Assembly (NCBI GenBank): GCA_016840945.1
Contig: JAEORJ010000134.1
Location: forward strand, 1-10,348
Length of the DNA stretch: 10,348 nucleotides
Source of the DNA: Candidatus Gerdarchaeota archaeon
GTDB lineage: Archaea; Asgardarchaeota; Heimdallarchaeia; JABLTI01
Direction of reading: 5' to 3'
Below the pieces are notes generated by a model that ran no database searches, was not told the origin of the DNA, and saw only the letters and a program-made list of their open reading frames with translations. How positions within the stretch are numbered: position 1 is the first letter of the stretch; each line of letters begins with the position of its first letter. Of this stretch, positions 1 through 6,039 are shown in pieces. The position numbers were made by a program, and so were the translations under genes.

Positions 1-27
1 AATAGAAGGAATGCTTTATTGTTCGTT

Positions 28-54
28 AGATAAAGTAAATTAGTTTATTTATCT
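28..54. repeat. AT-rich hairpin near left edge
   Basis: Positions 28-39 and 44-54 pair as an 11-bp AT-rich stem with one bulged G (35) and the loop TTAG. No clear T-run follows on either strand. It could be the end of a transcript whose gene lies outside the window, or chance in AT-rich DNA. I see no coding region in 1-136. Confidence 0.3.
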
Positions 55-136
55 TGCAAAAGAAAAAGAACGACACTAATACCAAAAAGAATAATTTTTA
101 CAGAAAATTAAGAAAACTAATGAATAAGCAAAAAAT

Positions 137-242
137 TGGAGCACAGGCCGAGATTCGAACTCGGGTAAAGCGGATACCAACAAACCATGGATTCCTCGAT
201 GGCTTTCTGCAGTCCACCGCCCAACCACTAGACTACCTGTGC
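137..242 (-). tRNA. tRNA-Cys (anticodon GCA), intron-containing, CCA encoded
   Basis: Reading the minus strand from 242, the acceptor stem GCACAGG (242-236) pairs with CCTGTGC (147-141). The D-stem is GTCT/GGGC with two wobble pairs and a GG in the loop, and the T-arm is CCGAG-TTCGAAT-CTCGG. The anticodon arm is GTGGA-CT-GCA-G, then an interruption, then A-TCCGC; joined, it gives a 5-bp stem (one G-U) around anticodon GCA at 210-208. The discriminator is T (140) and is followed by an encoded CCA (139-137). GCA with U73 matches known tRNA-Cys identity elements, so the amino-acid call is firm. The variable loop is 5 nt. A run of six T on the minus strand follows directly (135-130) and probably ends transcription. 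The gene stands alone on its strand. Confidence 0.95.
176..206 (-). other. Intron in tRNA-Cys at canonical position 37/38
   Basis: Removing these 31 nt restores a standard seven-base anticodon loop. Within the intron AAGCCAT pairs with ATGGTTT (7 bp, one G-U). Between this helix and the exon stem each strand has exactly seven nt: CTGCAGA on the 5' side and GTTGGTA on the 3' side. That is a 4-bp central helix plus 3-nt bulges, the archaeal bulge-helix-bulge layout, with one T-T mismatch in the central helix. Cleavage after the second bulge base on each side gives these boundaries. A shift by one base cannot be excluded because both candidate boundaries carry an A. Confidence 0.85.
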
Positions 243-270
243 TAACCAATCGGTAATTATTCTTTTCAGA

Positions 271-283
271 GATTATTTTTAAA
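271..283 (-). promoter_or_regulatory. Probable TATA box for tRNA-Cys
   Basis: On the minus strand this reads TTTAAAAATAATC and is centred about 35 bases upstream of the tRNA 5' end. That position suits an archaeal TATA element with a short 5' leader removed by RNase P. The call rests on sequence and spacing only. Confidence 0.45.
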
Positions 284-336
284 CATAACGGCAATTTTTG
301 CATATATTGATTTTCCTTTATACATGTCAATTGAAC

Positions 337-349
337 TCACAAATTGTGA
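337..349. promoter_or_regulatory. Perfect 13-bp palindrome, possible operator
   Basis: TCACAA-A-TTGTGA is a perfect inverted repeat with a single central base. It lies between the tRNA promoter on the minus strand and a TATA-like box on the plus strand (382-391), a usual place for a dimeric winged-helix or helix-turn-helix regulator. No other copy was noticed in the window, so regulation is inference. Confidence 0.25.
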
Positions 350-381
350 CCTCGTTTTGAGACTTCAAAAAGTGAATCTGC

Positions 382-391
382 TTTTTATATC
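382..391 (+). promoter_or_regulatory. TATA-like box in the 243-701 gap
   Basis: TTTTTATATC on the plus strand would place a transcription start near 415, just ahead of the possible small ORF (424-522) and the folded region (505-622). It could drive a small RNA or a long leader of the downstream gene at 702. Confidence 0.35.
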
Positions 392-423
392 AATTTAAGT
401 ATCATTTACTTGAGTGTGATAAT

Positions 424-522
424 ATGAAGACAGATAGAGCGAAAAATAAAATAAAAGTTCACTTCAAAAAACAGCTTCAAATTCCTAAAATTTTCATCAA
501 TAAGGGATGTAATACTTACTAA
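424..522 (+). CDS. Possible 32-residue basic small protein
   Basis: An ATG at 424 opens a 32-codon frame ending in TAA (520-522). It begins MKTDRAKNKIKVHFKKQL and is rich in Lys. GTGAT four bases ahead is a weak Shine-Dalgarno candidate, and the TATA-like box at 382-391 would start the RNA only about 9 bases upstream. I recognise no family. A frame of this length arises easily by chance in AT-rich DNA, so this is a candidate only. It could also be an upstream ORF in a leader of the gene at 702. Confidence 0.15.
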   Translation: MKTDRAKNKIKVHFKKQLQIPKIFINKGCNTY

Positions 523-592
523 GGTGTTAAGGCCAAGCTAATCGAGATTGGACGCTCATTTGTCTCCGAGAAAAATCTAATCTTAAAGGCAG

Positions 593-622
593 GGTTGGAG
601 TAGTCAGGGACTCCAACCTTTT
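593..622 (+). terminator. Hairpin plus T-run, terminator-like
   Basis: GGTTGGAGT (593-601) and ACTCCAACC (610-618) form a perfect 9-bp stem with an 8-nt loop, followed by TTTT and, after CCC, TTT. It is the strongest perfect hairpin seen in the window. It lies 80 bases ahead of the next start codon, so it either ends a small upstream transcript or sits in the leader of the gene at 702. Confidence 0.45.
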
Positions 623-638
623 CCCTTTAATGAGCTAA

Positions 639-649
639 TTTTTAATAAT
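639..649 (+). promoter_or_regulatory. Probable TATA box for the gene at 702
   Basis: TTTTTAATAAT lies about 58 bases before the TTG start and would give a transcription start near 670, leaving a leader of about 30 nt that contains GGAG at 687-690. The neighbouring AT-rich stretch 651-660 is an alternative but leaves little room. Confidence 0.35.
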
Positions 650-701
650 CATTTTAAGTAGTTGTTCTATATGTGATTATATTTCCGGAGCTGAATGAGT
701 T

Positions 702-1643
702 TTGAGTAAAAAAAACACTACAACAAAATTAAAGAAAGTCAATCATGCTGAAATTTGGAAGGATATGAAAGTCAGCGATCTCTTAGACGAATATAAGAAA
801 GTTGGATTTAATGCTAAAGAGCTTGCTAAAGCTCGTGAAGTTATGCAAGCAATGATAGCAGATAAAAAATGCATAAAATTTGCTACTTTAGCAGGTGCGC
901 TTATTCCTGGTGGTTTAAAAAAGGTCATTTATAGTTTAATTGAAAATGATTTTGTTGATGGTTTAATCGTTACCGGTGCTATGCTTACTCATGACCTTAT
1001 AGAAGCTTTTGGTGAAGCCCATTTTCATGCTCCACTTCAAGTTCCTGATTATGAACTTCAAAAACAAAAATTGAATCGAATTTACAATGTTGTTGTACCC
1101 ACGAAAGGGTATACAGTTCTTGAAGATGGCTTGCAAGCACTCTTTCCTGAACTCCCTCAAGAAACTATGTCGGCTTCAAGATTTATTCATGAGCTAGGTA
1201 AAAAAATGCCAGTTAAATGTATTGCTAAAATGTGTGCTGAGAAAAACATCCCAGTTTATTGCCCCTCTCTTCCTGATAGTATCCTTGGATTTCAAGTTTG
1301 GATGTTCTCCAATCTTCATCCTTTAAAGGTTAATCCTGCATTAGATCAACAAGATCTACTTGATTTCACTTGGAAATCTGATGATGACACTACTAAAGTT
1401 GGTGCTTTGATCATTGGAGGTGGTGTTCCGAAGCATTTTCTTGCATTAGCTGCACAAGTGGCTGGCAAGGCATTAGATTATGCTGTTCAAATAACTATGG
1501 ATAGACCTGAGCATGGTGGTGTAAGTGGCGCATCAATAAGTGAAGCCATTTCATGGGGAAAAGTAGATGAACATGCTAAAACAGCTAATATAATCTCCGA
1601 TGCAAGTATCGCTTTACCGCTTTTAATTGCCTCATTATTGTAA
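702..1643 (+). CDS. Deoxyhypusine synthase-family protein
   Basis: The product (313 aa) belongs to the deoxyhypusine synthase family. Such enzymes use NAD and a polyamine to transfer an aminobutyl group, classically from spermidine to a lysine of eIF5A/aIF5A in the cytosol. The C-terminal signature GASISEAISWGK places the catalytic lysine at K287, with W285, E281 and S275 also kept. GGGVPKHF (239-246) carries the conserved His (H245). TLAGALIPGGLKK (62-74) and IVTGAMLTHDLIEAFG (89-104) match the NAD-binding half. Polyamine-pocket positions differ from the human enzyme (see findings), so a DHS-like enzyme with another polyamine substrate is possible. An in-frame TGA at 696-698 rules out a longer protein. 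The first start after it is TTG at 702, with GGAG at 687-690. It is the first of three plus-strand genes. Confidence 0.88.
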   Translation: MSKKNTTTKLKKVNHAEIWKDMKVSDLLDEYKKVGFNAKELAKAREVMQAMIADKKCIKFATLAGALIPGGLKKVIYSLIENDFVDGLIVTGAMLTHDLIEAFGEAHFHAPLQVPDYELQKQKLNRIYNVVVPTKGYTVLEDGLQALFPELPQETMSASRFIHELGKKMPVKCIAKMCAEKNIPVYCPSLPDSILGFQVWMFSNLHPLKVNPALDQQDLLDFTWKSDDDTTKVGALIIGGGVPKHFLALAAQVAGKALDYAVQITMDRPEHGGVSGASISEAISWGKVDEHAKTANIISDASIALPLLIASLL

Positions 1644-1649
1644 TAATGA

Positions 1650-1677
1650 CCAAAAAAATGTTCAAAAATCTTTGAAC
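1650..1677 (-). terminator. Minus-strand terminator-like hairpin after the 702-1643 gene
   Basis: GTTCAAA (1660-1666) and TTTGAAC (1671-1677) form a 7-bp stem with a 4-nt loop. The T-run (T7, 1652-1658) follows the stem only when read on the minus strand. The plus strand has GAAAAG after it. It would therefore stop antisense transcription entering the upstream gene from the right. It may be chance. Confidence 0.3.
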
Positions 1678-1707
1678 GAAAAGAAAAGATAAAATACTAA
1701 AAAGACC

Positions 1708-1720
1708 ATATATTATATAT
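1708..1720 (+). promoter_or_regulatory. TATA box upstream of tfe
   Basis: The run ATATATTATATAT is a strong TATA-like element 89 bases after the previous stop codon's neighbourhood begins. It would start RNA near 1740. That is downstream of the GTG at 1733, so it argues against that codon as the tfe start. Confidence 0.5.
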
Positions 1721-1813
1721 CAAAAAAGAAAAGTGCCCAAAGATTTATACATCTTTTATTTCCATTTTGGTAAATATCATGCACCAGATAGTCATATTTG
1801 TACATTGGAGGAA

Positions 1814-2458
1814 ATGATTTCGAGAATGTCTACTGAAGACACCGATTATAATTTACTTGAATCTGTCGTTCGAGAAATTGGTGGCGATGATGCTGTCAAA
1901 GTAGCGGCATTATTGGACCCCACTGAGGAAACGACAGATGAAGCAATTGCTGCTGGAGCAGAAATGAAGCTAAATGCAGTTAGAAAAGTGCTCTATAGAT
2001 TATATGATGCCCGTTTGGCAGAATTTAGAAGGATTCGAGATAAAAGTACTGGTTGGTTCATTTATTTCTGGCGATTGAAACCAAATAGAGTTGAAGAACT
2101 AGTTATTAATCGTAAAAAAACCGTTTATCGAAAATTAAAAGCACGATTAGATTACGAAGAAAAATATCATTTCTTCAAATGCGATCAAGATTATTGCCCA
2201 AGATATACCTTTGATGAGGCTATGGAAAACAATTTCCGTTGCCCTGAATGCAATGGTGAATTACGTGCTTTTGATAATAAAGAAATAATCCAAAAGCTAA
2301 GTAAAAAAGTGAAAGAATTACGCAAGTCACTAGAAAGTTCTGGTGTCGATGTGGATCAGATAGACAATGGCATCGAAGATGATGTTAATCAAATCGTAGC
2401 AACAGGCAAGGTTGCTGCTACTGCTGATAGCTCAAATAGCTCACCTGGATCTAATTAA
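1814..2458 (+). CDS. tfe: Transcription initiation factor E alpha subunit (TFE/TFIIE alpha)
   Basis: TFE helps TBP and TFB open promoter DNA and stabilises the RNA polymerase clamp. From ATG 1814 the protein has 214 aa. Residues about 12-90 form the winged-helix domain, including the hallmark RDKSTGWFIYFWRLKP (75-90). A helical linker (about 91-118) leads to a zinc ribbon with C123, C128, C143 and C146; the first pair is spaced CX4C, wider than the usual CX2C. After it come a Lys-rich helix (155-175) and an acidic, Ser-rich tail. The start is uncertain: ATG 1814 lies only two bases after GGAGG (1807-1811), while ATG 1826 (MSTEDTD) lies 14 after it. GTG 1733 would add 27 residues that do not look like TFE and would precede the likely transcription start. 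Confidence 0.93.
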   Translation: MISRMSTEDTDYNLLESVVREIGGDDAVKVAALLDPTEETTDEAIAAGAEMKLNAVRKVLYRLYDARLAEFRRIRDKSTGWFIYFWRLKPNRVEELVINRKKTVYRKLKARLDYEEKYHFFKCDQDYCPRYTFDEAMENNFRCPECNGELRAFDNKEIIQKLSKKVKELRKSLESSGVDVDQIDNGIEDDVNQIVATGKVAATADSSNSSPGSN

Positions 2459-2469
2459 TCCATATGAGC

Positions 2470-2486
2470 ACCCTTTTCCTTTTTTC
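2470..2486 (+). terminator. Pyrimidine/T-rich tract after tfe
   Basis: Ten or so bases after the tfe stop there is a T-rich stretch containing TTTTCC and TTTTTTC. Archaeal transcription can end at such T-runs without a hairpin. It lies before the start chosen for the next gene, so some transcripts may end here while others read through. Confidence 0.3.
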
Positions 2487-2523
2487 AATTATTATTCTCT
2501 TAGAAAATGATGGTGAATTTACA

Positions 2524-3291
2524 ATGATCAAGATTAAACTCTTAACAAAAATATATGCAAAGAAAAAAGAAGCTATACCAACAATTAAGGAAGAAATAGA
2601 GGATCATATTAAAGATCTAGATGTTCATGTTGAATCATTTGTTATTGAGGAGTCAGGATTTATCAATGTAACTTTAAATGGTGAGGATGAAATAGCAGCT
2701 AGTAATTTTCTAATCTCTATTTATGGTCAGAGCTTAAATTTTGATAAACTAAAAGAAGGGGATATACTCAAAGGTTATATCACCTCGAGTGGTAAAGTTG
2801 GTTTTGGTGTTTTTGTTGATATAGGTATCAAAGAGCCTTATGCTGTCGATGCATTAATACCCCAATATACACTTAGAAAACAATTAGCTAAAGATTTGAA
2901 ATTACCAACAAGAAAAATAATAGAAATGTATGGTCTAATTGACAATTTACCTATTGAAATAACAATTGATAAAGTTAGTATTGGTATGAAGAAAATTGAA
3001 GCACGATTTTCTGAACAACAACTGCTTTTATTTAACACTTGGATTGAGGAAGGATTAGATCGATTGTATATTATTGGTGCTTTTGATAATGAAATAAAAT
3101 ATGCCCTTAGCAAAACTAATCATACAAATGATATAATTGCAATTGAAAAAATTGGTTGGATGGAATATATTCTAACATGCAAATTTAATACAAGTGCAAA
3201 AGGGTTAATTCCTGAAATAGGTCGAATCTTACAAAAAACTCGATTTGAAATATTTTCACCCGGTAATATAAAGAAGGAATTAAAGGATTAA
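2524..3291 (+). CDS. DUF2110-type archaeal protein with S1-like segment
   Basis: This 255-aa protein resembles the uncharacterised archaeal DUF2110 family, which from memory is often encoded beside tfe; I cannot confirm the match by search. Residues 1-70 form an alpha/beta region. Residues about 76-112 (KEGDILKGYI, then GFGVFVDIGI) look like an S1/OB-type RNA-binding strand pattern, with ALIP following at 110-113. The rest (about 113-255) has no motif I recognise. No signal peptide or membrane segment is seen, so it should be cytosolic. ATG 2524 is chosen because GGTGA (2511-2515) lies 8 bases ahead. The earlier in-frame ATG at 2464 would add a hydrophobic stretch encoded by the T-rich tract after tfe. 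The gene ends 14 bases from the convergent tmk. Confidence 0.7.
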   Translation: MIKIKLLTKIYAKKKEAIPTIKEEIEDHIKDLDVHVESFVIEESGFINVTLNGEDEIAASNFLISIYGQSLNFDKLKEGDILKGYITSSGKVGFGVFVDIGIKEPYAVDALIPQYTLRKQLAKDLKLPTRKIIEMYGLIDNLPIEITIDKVSIGMKKIEARFSEQQLLLFNTWIEEGLDRLYIIGAFDNEIKYALSKTNHTNDIIAIEKIGWMEYILTCKFNTSAKGLIPEIGRILQKTRFEIFSPGNIKKELKD

Positions 3292-3305
3292 AATTGGAAT
3301 AAAAC

Positions 3306-3938
3306 TCAGTGCTTTTTCAGAATAGTTAGTTTTTCTTTAATTACATTATAAATATAATCAATTACAGTATCTAGCGATTGACTTCCATCAATTATAACAT
3401 AATTTCCTATAGTATCTTTTTTTGCCATTTCCAAAAATAATGCCCTAACAGATTTTAAATAATCTCTTCTCTCAAAGGTGTTACTAGCAGCTCTACTTTT
3501 GGTTATTCGTTGAATAGCAATATCAATATCAACATCTATTATTATGGTCAAATCAGGTTCAGGAAATTTAGCACGATTTATTATTAATATACTCTCCCAA
3601 TCACCATTCTTCCTTACTCCTTGATAACAAGCAGTTGAAAAGAAATAGCGATCTAATATGACTATTTTATTTTTAGCAAGAGCTGGTAATATTCTATTAT
3701 TTACATCCCATTCCCTATCTTCAATAAACCATTGCAATTCCATTTCTAATGTCGCTCGTTCTGTAATATAGCTGTTTCTAATATTCTTCCCTGCAATAGT
3801 CTCATCCGTTGGTTCTTTATAGACTACCACAGAGTAACATTGTTTTTTCAACCGTTTCATTATTTCATTTGCAACTGTTGTTTTACCTGTACCATCAATG
3901 CCTTCTAAAGCTATGAAAAGACCTTTTTTTAATTTCAC
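3306..3938 (-). CDS. tmk: Thymidylate kinase (dTMP kinase)
   Basis: The enzyme phosphorylates dTMP to dTDP with ATP, a step of dTTP synthesis in the cytosol. The 210-aa product is the usual length. Residues 12-20 (EGIDGTGKT) are the P-loop, EPT (42-44) follows the second strand, DRY (96-98) with S101 is the dTMP-kinase signature, and the Arg-rich segment 144-158 is the lid. GTG at 3938 is preferred because it begins a few residues before the first strand, as in relatives, and GAGG (minus strand, 3951-3948) lies nine bases ahead. ATG at 3977 would add 13 residues and be nearly leaderless from the likely promoter. The gene follows thrS on the same strand behind a terminator-like hairpin and converges on the DUF2110-type gene. 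Confidence 0.93.
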   Translation of the reverse strand: MKLKKGLFIALEGIDGTGKTTVANEIMKRLKKQCYSVVVYKEPTDETIAGKNIRNSYITERATLEMELQWFIEDREWDVNNRILPALAKNKIVILDRYFFSTACYQGVRKNGDWESILIINRAKFPEPDLTIIIDVDIDIAIQRITKSRAASNTFERRDYLKSVRALFLEMAKKDTIGNYVIIDGSQSLDTVIDYIYNVIKEKLTILKKH

Positions 3939-3998
3939 TAACTGTAACCTCGAGATATCAGTTAATACAATATCCATTCTCAAATGTTAAAAAGTATT

Positions 3999-4009
3999 GT
4001 TATTTTAAA
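3999..4009 (-). promoter_or_regulatory. Probable TATA box for tmk
   Basis: Minus-strand TTTAAAATAAC would start RNA near 3980, giving about 40 nt of leader before the GTG at 3938 or almost none before the ATG at 3977. It lies directly beside the T-run of the thrS terminator. Confidence 0.4.
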
Positions 4010-4037
4010 TAAAAAGATAGTTGGAGGAATAACCTCC
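4009..4037 (-). terminator. Terminator-like hairpin after thrS
   Basis: Read on the minus strand, GGAGG-TTATT-CCTCC (4037-4023) forms a 5-bp GC-rich stem, followed within eight bases by CTTTTTA. It begins 17 bases after the thrS stop codon, which suits an end of the thrS transcript. Confidence 0.5.
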
Positions 4038-4054
4038 TGAATGATATTTGATTA

Positions 4055-5941
4055 TTATTCATTTATTTGTGAGAAAGTTGGTCGTTTTGAGAGCAATTCA
4101 TTTAGAGTTAATGGCACATAAGGCATATCTTTTGTTTCAGCTAGTATACGTTTAACAAGTTCAGTTTCTGTCATTGGTAGTTCCTTTCTATCTTGTTCTC
4201 TAACTCTCACAGTAAAAGTATTTGATTCAATCTCTTTTTCGCCAATAACTATAATGTATGGAATCCATTCCTTCTCAGCTGCACGTATTTTCTTACCAAC
4301 ACGTTCAGATCGGTCATCAATATCCACTCGAATCTTTTTCTTGGTAAATTTCTTCACAAGCTTCTTACAGTGTGGGAGAAAGTCATCACCAACAGGTATA
4401 AGTCTGATCTGTGTTGGGGATAGCCATACAGGAAACATTGGAGCTTTGCCTTGCATTTGTTCTGTATATGCTTTCTCGAGTAAAGCATAAACAACTCGTT
4501 CTATAGCACCAGAAATGCTTGTATGTAAAAGTAATGGTCTTTTAGCTTGATTATTTGAATCTGTAAAGCTGATGTTAAATCGTTCTGAATTCTCAACATC
4601 AATTTGTACAGTACTTAATGCTGCAGCTTTATCCTGATTATCAATGAAATTAAATTCAAATTTACAAATGAAATAAGCATATCGTTTATCAAAAAGCTCA
4701 ACTAAAGCAGGGCGGTTACGGGCTTTAACCATTTCAGTAAACCAGCCTTTGTTCTTTTCAAAGAAATCCTTTTGAGCTCTGAAAGCAGCTTCATAATCAA
4801 GTTCAAATGCATCTAAACTTTCGATGGAAAGATCATATTGTTCTCGAAAATGCTTTTTAGCCATCTTTAAATCTTTGACAATGGTATGCATATCAGGCAT
4901 GGTAAAAGTTCTAAGTCTTCGTAATGCTGCTAATTCTCCTCTTTGCTCTCTTCTAAATGAATAATGGGTCATTTCAAAGAGTTTTATTGGAAGATTAGTA
5001 TATGATATCTGTGTGTCTGCTGAAATCAAAAATTGACCAAAGCATGCAGCAAATCTTAGAAAATAGTTGTCAGTTCCTGATTTTACTACATATTGTCTTG
5101 CTGGAAATCGATGCATGTATTTCTCAATTGCTGGATGAGTGTAACTATACATGATTGGGCTTTCTATTGGCATTGCCCCATACGCTATTGTTTTATCTTT
5201 CACAAATTCCTCTAAAAGATATTTTACCATCCAACCTTTAGGATACCAACGCATATTACCTGAATCACTTCCAGGTTCATAATCAACTAATTCTAATTTG
5301 CGCATTAAATCAGCATGAGGTGGTGGTATTTCTGAAGCTCTTTGTTTATCTGTTTCATAATTAGCAAACAGCTGTAAATTTTTGTGTTTGGTAAAATTAT
5401 ATTTAGTAATTGGAGTTAGAGTGCCATCTGGGTCAAGTATATAAAATTCATGTTTAGTCTCTGCTTCTCCCTTCAATGCATCGCTTTCTACAAGATCTTC
5501 CTTCTTTTCTTCTGAAATTTCACCTGCAGATATCTTTCTTGAGAGTTCGGATAATGGGTGACCTTTACATTTGACATTAAAAGCTTTATACCAACCAAAC
5601 GGAGCCCGAGTTATTGTATACCCTTTATCTTTGAGCTCTTGCTCCATCATCTTCAATACACGCAATGCAACATCAGGTCTTGATGGATCATCTGAAAGGT
5701 GAACCCATGGATATAGAACAATATTTTTTGTACCTACTTGCTCAGCTACACTTTCAACTTCAATAACAGCTTTTTTGCCTACTGTTTCAAAATCATCTTC
5801 ATCTGGTTTTTCTACAGAGGAAAATACTACTAAACATTCTTCAACTCGTCTTAGAGTTTTTTCAATCTCCTCTGCAGCTTTAATGGCTTTCTTTTTAGGT
5901 TCGAATTCTATGAAATCCGAATGTATGGTTAAAATGCGCAA
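4055..5941 (-). CDS. thrS: Threonyl-tRNA synthetase, archaeal type
   Basis: This class II synthetase charges tRNA-Thr in the cytosol. Residues 1-143 are the archaeal DTD-like editing domain that removes mischarged serine; LYPWVHLS (76-83), GWYKAF (116-121, with K119) and GHPLSELSR (127-135) are its marks. The catalytic core (about 200-500) shows THYSFRREQRGELAALRRLR (motif 2, 325-344 region) and SGAIERVVYALLE (motif 3). C300, H352 and H473 are the likely zinc ligands that select threonine. Residues about 510-610 form the anticodon-binding domain, with DDRSERVGKKIR (542-553 region). The length, 628 aa, fits the family. The start is TTG 5941, supported by GGTGG on the minus strand (5952-5948) six bases ahead and by the typical N-terminus RILTIHSD. 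Confidence 0.96.
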   Translation of the reverse strand: MRILTIHSDFIEFEPKKKAIKAAEEIEKTLRRVEECLVVFSSVEKPDEDDFETVGKKAVIEVESVAEQVGTKNIVLYPWVHLSDDPSRPDVALRVLKMMEQELKDKGYTITRAPFGWYKAFNVKCKGHPLSELSRKISAGEISEEKKEDLVESDALKGEAETKHEFYILDPDGTLTPITKYNFTKHKNLQLFANYETDKQRASEIPPPHADLMRKLELVDYEPGSDSGNMRWYPKGWMVKYLLEEFVKDKTIAYGAMPIESPIMYSYTHPAIEKYMHRFPARQYVVKSGTDNYFLRFAACFGQFLISADTQISYTNLPIKLFEMTHYSFRREQRGELAALRRLRTFTMPDMHTIVKDLKMAKKHFREQYDLSIESLDAFELDYEAAFRAQKDFFEKNKGWFTEMVKARNRPALVELFDKRYAYFICKFEFNFIDNQDKAAALSTVQIDVENSERFNISFTDSNNQAKRPLLLHTSISGAIERVVYALLEKAYTEQMQGKAPMFPVWLSPTQIRLIPVGDDFLPHCKKLVKKFTKKKIRVDIDDRSERVGKKIRAAEKEWIPYIIVIGEKEIESNTFTVRVREQDRKELPMTETELVKRILAETKDMPYVPLTLNELLSKRPTFSQINE

Positions 5942-6039
5942 AATTTACCACCAATTATTATATTAATTTTTGATTGTTGAACCATTTTCATTAGTTCTAA
6001 TAAAAGCTTTTGTAAATATTATAGAATTTAGAGGGAAAA

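Larger units (their letters stand above)
415..622 (+). ncRNA. Candidate structured RNA or 5' leader
   Basis: The gap 243-701 holds no recognisable protein gene. Its second half (about 505-620) is richer in GC than the surroundings and can fold. TAATAC (510-515) pairs with GTGTTA (524-529). GAGATTGGA (544-552) pairs with TCTAATCTT (576-584), including G-U pairs. GCC (532-534) can close on GGC (588-590). A 9-bp hairpin at 593-618 is followed by TTTT. CTAAT (538-542) can instead pair with ATTGG (547-551), which excludes the long stem. I found no SRP, RNase P or tRNA hallmarks. It may be an independent small RNA, or a leader of the deoxyhypusine synthase-family gene. The 5' end at 415 is guessed from the TATA-like box. 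Confidence 0.3.

Noticed and set aside
54..330. Overlapping open frames of 63 and 84 codons around the tRNA
   Set aside because: Both run through the tRNA-Cys gene and its intron, have no family resemblance and no convincing ribosome binding site.
400..421. Imperfect inverted repeat TATCA...TGATA near the predicted start at 415
   Set aside because: The arms are five bases with a 12-base spacer and uneven inner pairing, which is expected by chance in this AT-rich gap.
505..620. SRP RNA, RNase P RNA or C/D box sRNA
   Set aside because: I found no SRP helix-8 core, no RNase P P4 signature, and no properly spaced C and D boxes. The region is kept only as an unclassified structured candidate.
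1733..1813. N-terminal extension of TFE from GTG 1733
   Set aside because: The 27 added residues do not resemble TFE N-termini, and the strong TATA run predicts RNA starting after this codon.
2464..2523. N-terminal hydrophobic extension (signal peptide) of the DUF2110-type protein
   Set aside because: The hydrophobic residues come from the T-rich tract after tfe. ATG 2524 has a well-spaced GGTGA and gives a plausible cytosolic protein.
2838..3113. 91-codon frame on the minus strand inside the DUF2110-type gene
   Set aside because: It is antisense to a frame with clear protein character and has no recognisable family.
4254..4490. Plus-strand frames inside thrS and the SDR and surface-protein genes
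   Set aside because: They are antisense shadows of strongly supported genes and have no domain signatures.
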